Shown one piece after another: positions 5,802 to 8,971 of a stretch of DNA of 8,971 bases (position 1 is the stretch's first letter; every line of letters begins with the position of its first letter). Origin of the DNA: Clostridium sp. UBA6640 (GTDB taxonomy: Bacteria; Bacillota; Clostridia; Clostridiales; Clostridiaceae). The notes under the pieces are model-generated. The model was not told the DNA's origin, searched no databases, and worked only from the letters and a program-made list of their open reading frames with translations. The stretch covers positions 6,490-15,460 of the forward strand of contig NZ_DKLM01000083.1 of assembly GCF_002455975.1 (NCBI RefSeq), read 5' to 3'. The position numbers were made by a program, and so were the translations under genes.

Positions 5802-7027
5802 TGAAGTATGTAATATTAGGTGCCAGTGCTGCTGGTATTAATGCTGCAAGAACCTTACGTAGCTTAGATAAAACAGGTGATATTACTATTATTTCTAAGG
5901 ATGAAAATGTACATTCTAGATGTATGCTTCACCTCTATGTAAGTAAAAAAAGAGATATAGAAAGTCTTTCCTTTATTGAAAAAGATTTTTTTGAAAAGAA
6001 TAATATCCGTTGGATAAAAGGAGTTTCTGTATCTAATATTGATCCTAAAAAATCACAAGTAGTCCTTGATAATAACTCCTTAATTGAATATGATAAGCTC
6101 TTAATATCTACAGGTTCTTCTGCAGTTATTCCTCCTGTAGAAAATCTAAGAGAAGCTAAAAATGTATTCACTTTAAGAAATTTAGAGGATTCCTTGGCTA
6201 TTGATAAAGCCTCTCACAACTGTCAATCTGCTGTAGTTATAGGCGGTGGACTGATAGGAATTGATATGGCAACTGAATTATTGGAAAGAGGAATTAGAGT
6301 ATATCTAATTGAAATGGGTAAGAATATCCTACCACTTCAATTAGATGAAAAAACTGCAAAAGCTTACGAGCATGAATTACAAAAAAGAGGTGCAAGAATA
6401 TTCACTGGTCACCTTGCTAAAAGTGCTTTATTAAATGAAAATGGTAGTTTTAAAGGATTGTTATTAGATGATGGTACTGTGATAAATGCTGATATGGCAA
6501 TAGTTGCAGCAGGAGTTAAAGCAAATGCAGACTTTATTAGTAACACTAATATTGAATTTGACAGAGGAATTATCATAAATTCTAAATGTGAAACTAAAGA
6601 AAAGAATATTTATGCTGCTGGTGATGTCTGTGCAGGAAAGCCAGGCATATGGCCTTTAGCTGTAAAACAAGGAATAGTTGCAGCACACAATATGGCAAAT
6701 AGAGAAAAAGAAATAGAAAGTCTTTTTGGATTTAAAAACTCTATGAACTTCTTTGGAATTGATACAGTATCTCTAGGCATACCTAATCCATCAGATGATA
6801 GCTTTAATGTTCATATATATGATGATGGAAAAGTTTATAAAAAGATAATAGAAAAAGACGGCATTATATATGGCGCAATATTCCAAGGAGATATCGCATA
6901 TACAGGAGTATACACAAAGTTAATAAGCGACAAAATTAACATAAAAAATATTAATAAAAGCATATTCAATATAGGATATGTAGACTTCTTCAACACCACT
7001 CCTAAAGGCGAATTTCAATATAACTAA
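5801..7027 (+). CDS. FAD-dependent NAD(P)H oxidoreductase of the cooS operon (FNOR)
   Basis: A pyridine nucleotide-disulfide oxidoreductase family flavoprotein of 408 residues. The FAD Rossmann motif is GASAAGINAA (7-16). The NAD(P) motif VVIGGGLIG (145-153) is followed by LIE (169-171), whose acidic Glu171 at the second strand's end favours NADH over NADPH. The second FAD motif is YAAGDV (271-276). Cys41 in HSRCMLH sits near where NADH oxidase and CoA-disulfide reductases carry their redox cysteine. However, the segment also aligns with the YSRPMLS type of rubredoxin reductase, with Cys in place of Pro, so a thiol role is unproven. Gene order cooS-cooF-FNOR is a known arrangement in anaerobes and suggests electron transfer between CooF and NAD(H). 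The start overlaps the cooF stop and has GGAGGTG upstream. Confidence 0.87.
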   Translation: MKYVILGASAAGINAARTLRSLDKTGDITIISKDENVHSRCMLHLYVSKKRDIESLSFIEKDFFEKNNIRWIKGVSVSNIDPKKSQVVLDNNSLIEYDKLLISTGSSAVIPPVENLREAKNVFTLRNLEDSLAIDKASHNCQSAVVIGGGLIGIDMATELLERGIRVYLIEMGKNILPLQLDEKTAKAYEHELQKRGARIFTGHLAKSALLNENGSFKGLLLDDGTVINADMAIVAAGVKANADFISNTNIEFDRGIIINSKCETKEKNIYAAGDVCAGKPGIWPLAVKQGIVAAHNMANREKEIESLFGFKNSMNFFGIDTVSLGIPNPSDDSFNVHIYDDGKVYKKIIEKDGIIYGAIFQGDIAYTGVYTKLISDKINIKNINKSIFNIGYVDFFNTTPKGEFQYN

Positions 7028-7041
7028 GCTTTAAAGCTTAG
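7024..7041. repeat. 18-bp perfect palindrome at the end of the operon
   Basis: CTAAGCTTTAAAGCTTAG is its own reverse complement and includes the flavoprotein stop codon. It abuts the terminator hairpin and shares AAGCTT with its arms. It may form an extra hairpin or simply be a duplicated terminator arm. Confidence 0.5.
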
Positions 7042-7075
7042 AAGCTTCCCATATTTTATGGGAAGCTTTTTTTTT
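7042..7075 (+). terminator. Strong intrinsic terminator of the cooS operon
   Basis: A 12-bp perfect stem (AAGCTTCCCATA with its complement, 7042-7068) around a TTT loop is followed by a run of T residues to 7075. It ends the plus-strand operon. The minus-strand ade transcript also reads through it, but no T-run follows the hairpin on that strand, so it may serve ade less well. Confidence 0.92.
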
Positions 7076-7083
7076 AATATAAA

Positions 7084-8820
7084 CTATTCAGCTGCTTCTA
7101 TAAATTCAAATTTAGTAACATCAACTAAACCCTTATCTGTTATCTTTAGAGCTGGTATTACTGGCAATGACAAAAAAGATAGTGTTAGAAATGGATTAAA
7201 TTTTATATTTGGTGATATTTCATTTATAGCTTCATGTAGATTATGTAAGTCTGAAACTACTTCATCTAAACTTCTATCCGTTATAAGACCTGCGATTTCA
7301 AGTTGGATTGATGCAAGAACTGTCCTATTTTTAACTACTATTATGCCTCCACCTATTTTTTGAAGCTCATTTGCAGCAAAAACCATATCTTCATCATTGC
7401 ATCCACTAACAATCATATTATGAGAATCATGTGCTATAGTAGTAGCTATGGCTCCCTCTTTAACATTCAAGCCTTTAATAATGCCTAATCCGATATTTCC
7501 ATTTCCCTTATGCCTTTCTATAACTGCTATTTTAATTAGATCTTTTTCTATATCAGCAATAAATTTTTCTTTATTATTTAGCTCATCAATATCTATCTTT
7601 AAATGATTGCTTTCTAATTTATTTGGTATTAGCTCGATAACATTTAATTTACTTTTATCTATTAAATCAATTTCAAAACTTTTTTCAGTAAGTTTAGGAA
7701 CGTTGATACTATTTTTAATATCATACGTACATTCATCTTTTTTTATTTCATTTACTAATTTATTATCTTTTACTACTAACTGTCCATTTTTATAGACAGA
7801 ATTTATTTTAAAGTTCTCCAAATCATCTAATATTATAAAGTCTGCTATAAATCCTGGTGCAATAGCACCTTTATGCCTTAAATTGTAACACTCAGCTGTA
7901 TTTAAGGTAGACATTTGTATTGCTGTTTCAGCTTTTAATCCATGCTTAACAGCCATTCTAATTGAATGATCTAAACTACCATTTTCTATTAAATCATCTA
8001 TATGTTTATCATCTGTACAAAAACAAACCCTTCTTGAATTTGCCATACTAGTGACTTTAATTAGCTCGTTAAGATTTTTTGCTACAGTGCCCTCTCTTAT
8101 AAGCACATACATCCCTCTTCTTAATCTATCTATAACCTCTTTGCCATTGTGACATTCATGATCTGTTGTAATATTAGAGGTTGTATAGACATTAATCATA
8201 GTTTCATCAAATCCTGCACCATGTCCGTCTATAACTAACCCTCTTTCTTTCGCATCCCATATTTTATTAATCATATTTTCATCACAATTTAATACTGCTG
8301 GTGAATTCATAACTTCAGCTAAACCTAGCACTCTGTCATTATTATAAAATGGTTTTAAATCTTCACTTTCTAACTTTGCTCCAGAGCTTTCAAAGCTAGT
8401 AGCTGGTACGCAGGATGGAAGCATAAAATAGAAATCTAAAGGAAGGTTCTCACTTAATTTCATCATAAGTTCTATTCCTTCACTCCCTAAAACATTTGCT
8501 ATTTCATGAGGATCTGTAACTATTGAAGTTATTCCATGAATAAGTGCTGCCTTATAATATTCCTTTGGAGTTGTTAAAGAAGACTCTATATGAGCATGTG
8601 CATCAATAAGTCCTGGACATACATATTTATTAGTACCATCTACAATGGTTTGGCCATCATAATTTCCTAACCCCACTATATATCCATTTTTTATAGCTAC
8701 ATCACTAATAAATATATCATTTTGAAATACATCTATAATATTTACATTCTTAATAACTAAATCACATGTTTCATGTTTTGCTGCTGCTCTAATTTGTTCT
8801 TTAAAAATTCTCTTGTTCAT
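7084..8820 (-). CDS. ade: Adenine deaminase
   Basis: A cytoplasmic metal-dependent hydrolase of 578 residues that deaminates adenine to hypoxanthine plus ammonia in purine salvage. The amidohydrolase core shows the metal-binding HxH in LIDAHAHIES (His75, His77). Further core motifs are TDPHEIAN (102-109), GLAEVMN with Glu169, DGHGAG with His200, TTDHECH with His221, and FCTDDKH with Asp270/271. The PGFIADFIILDDLE segment (322-335) returns to the composite beta domain. The C-terminal half has the adenine-deaminase-specific GAIATTIAHDSHN (456-468) and GGGIIVV (490-496). Length fits the family. The ATG at 8820 follows AAAGGGTGG at 9 bases. It converges on the cooS operon and is preceded by a purine riboswitch-like leader. 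Confidence 0.95.
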   Translation of the reverse strand: MNKRIFKEQIRAAAKHETCDLVIKNVNIIDVFQNDIFISDVAIKNGYIVGLGNYDGQTIVDGTNKYVCPGLIDAHAHIESSLTTPKEYYKAALIHGITSIVTDPHEIANVLGSEGIELMMKLSENLPLDFYFMLPSCVPATSFESSGAKLESEDLKPFYNNDRVLGLAEVMNSPAVLNCDENMINKIWDAKERGLVIDGHGAGFDETMINVYTTSNITTDHECHNGKEVIDRLRRGMYVLIREGTVAKNLNELIKVTSMANSRRVCFCTDDKHIDDLIENGSLDHSIRMAVKHGLKAETAIQMSTLNTAECYNLRHKGAIAPGFIADFIILDDLENFKINSVYKNGQLVVKDNKLVNEIKKDECTYDIKNSINVPKLTEKSFEIDLIDKSKLNVIELIPNKLESNHLKIDIDELNNKEKFIADIEKDLIKIAVIERHKGNGNIGLGIIKGLNVKEGAIATTIAHDSHNMIVSGCNDEDMVFAANELQKIGGGIIVVKNRTVLASIQLEIAGLITDRSLDEVVSDLHNLHEAINEISPNIKFNPFLTLSFLSLPVIPALKITDKGLVDVTKFEFIEAAE

Positions 8821-8826
8821 TAAAAC

Positions 8827-8862
8827 AATCCACCCTTTAAAAATATTTAACCTTCATGGATT
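8827..8862 (-). promoter_or_regulatory. Possible ribosome-binding-site sequestering hairpin of the ade leader
   Basis: On the minus strand AATCCA (8862-8857), just after the aptamer, pairs perfectly with TGGATT (8832-8827). The latter overlaps the end of the ade Shine-Dalgarno AAAGGGTGG. No intrinsic terminator lies between aptamer and gene, so translational control is the likely mechanism. Whether ligand turns ade on or off cannot be read from the sequence. Confidence 0.4.
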
Positions 8863-8865
8863 ACT

Positions 8866-8935
8866 TCTTCATAGTTATACTGTTTACGGTAGTATAGTAG
8901 AAACACCCAAACCTTATATGGATACAATGTGAAAA
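8866..8935 (-). ncRNA. Divergent purine riboswitch-like aptamer upstream of ade
   Basis: The minus strand shows the purine aptamer core. J2/3 is TTTCTAC (8903-8897). P3 TATACT/AGTATA encloses a loop with CCGTAAA (8896-8876). J3/1 is ACTA before TGAAG. P1 can form from TTTTCA (8935-8930) with TGAAGA (8871-8866), including one G-U. P2 can form as TATCCA/TGGGTG around a loop holding ATAAGG, so the L2 GG and L3 CC needed for the loop-loop contact are present. The specificity position in J3/1 is C (plus-strand G at 8874), which marks guanine/hypoxanthine-type rather than adenine-type aptamers. J1/2 departs from the usual TATAA, and L2 is about two bases longer than AUAUGG. Those departures lower confidence. 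Confidence 0.72.
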
Positions 8936-8938
8936 CTT

Positions 8939-8967
8939 AATATATACTCTGGAAAATAAATTTTCTA
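8939..8967 (-). promoter_or_regulatory. Possible promoter of the ade transcript
   Basis: The minus strand reads TAGAAA (8967-8962), a 17-base spacer and TATATT (8944-8939). The -35 box matches in four of six positions. The predicted start near 8932 falls at the 5' strand of P1, slightly too close, so the true start may be a few bases off or the promoter may lie elsewhere. Confidence 0.4.
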
Positions 8968-8971
8968 TAAA

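Noticed and set aside
5935..6171. Minus-strand 78-residue ORF
   Set aside because: It lies entirely inside the flavoprotein gene in an antisense frame and has no start signals.
7058..7363. Plus-strand 101-residue ORF
   Set aside because: It starts inside the terminator and runs antisense to the conserved C-terminus of adenine deaminase.
7607..7795. Plus-strand 62-residue ORF
   Set aside because: It is antisense to the adenine deaminase gene, with no ribosome binding site.

Overview
The window is AT-rich, low-GC Gram-positive DNA. The strong GGAGG-type ribosome binding sites, TTGACA/TATAAT promoters, a tryptophan T-box, TrpP, and a cooS-cooF-FAD oxidoreductase operon point to an anaerobic member of the Clostridia, probably Clostridium or a close relative. 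That placement is inferred from gene content and style; no species marker is present.

Left part (1-2106, mostly minus strand). Positions 1-362 hold no intact gene, only two short unrecognised minus-strand reading fragments and an imperfect hairpin. Next come trpP (tryptophan transporter) and its long leader. The leader has a consensus promoter and a T-box with a UGG (Trp) specifier, an antiterminator and a terminator. Further right, with its own promoter, is a YbjQ/UPF0145 protein carrying an N-terminal zinc ribbon.

Middle (2338-7075, plus strand). A small DUF1294 membrane protein is followed by an Rrf2-family regulator with an IscR-like Cys3-His ligand set. Then comes a tight operon: a CooS-type carbon monoxide dehydrogenase homologue, a CooF-like 4x[4Fe-4S] ferredoxin and an FAD/NAD(H) oxidoreductase, closed by a strong intrinsic terminator. 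A dyad TATACC-N5-GGTATA lies at the rrf2 transcription start and twice, once degenerate, over a likely cooS promoter. This suggests that the Fe-S regulator controls both itself and the operon. Electrons would run between the CooS active site, CooF and NAD(H) through the flavoprotein. The CooS keeps all six C-cluster ligands but lacks the catalytic lysine and the histidine proton ladder of known CO oxidisers, so its real reaction is open.

Right part (7084-8971, minus strand). Adenine deaminase (ade) converges on the operon. Its leader contains what reads as a divergent purine riboswitch with a guanine-type specificity base, placed so that it could control access to the ade ribosome binding site. 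Adenine deaminase makes hypoxanthine, so feedback by an oxopurine would make sense.
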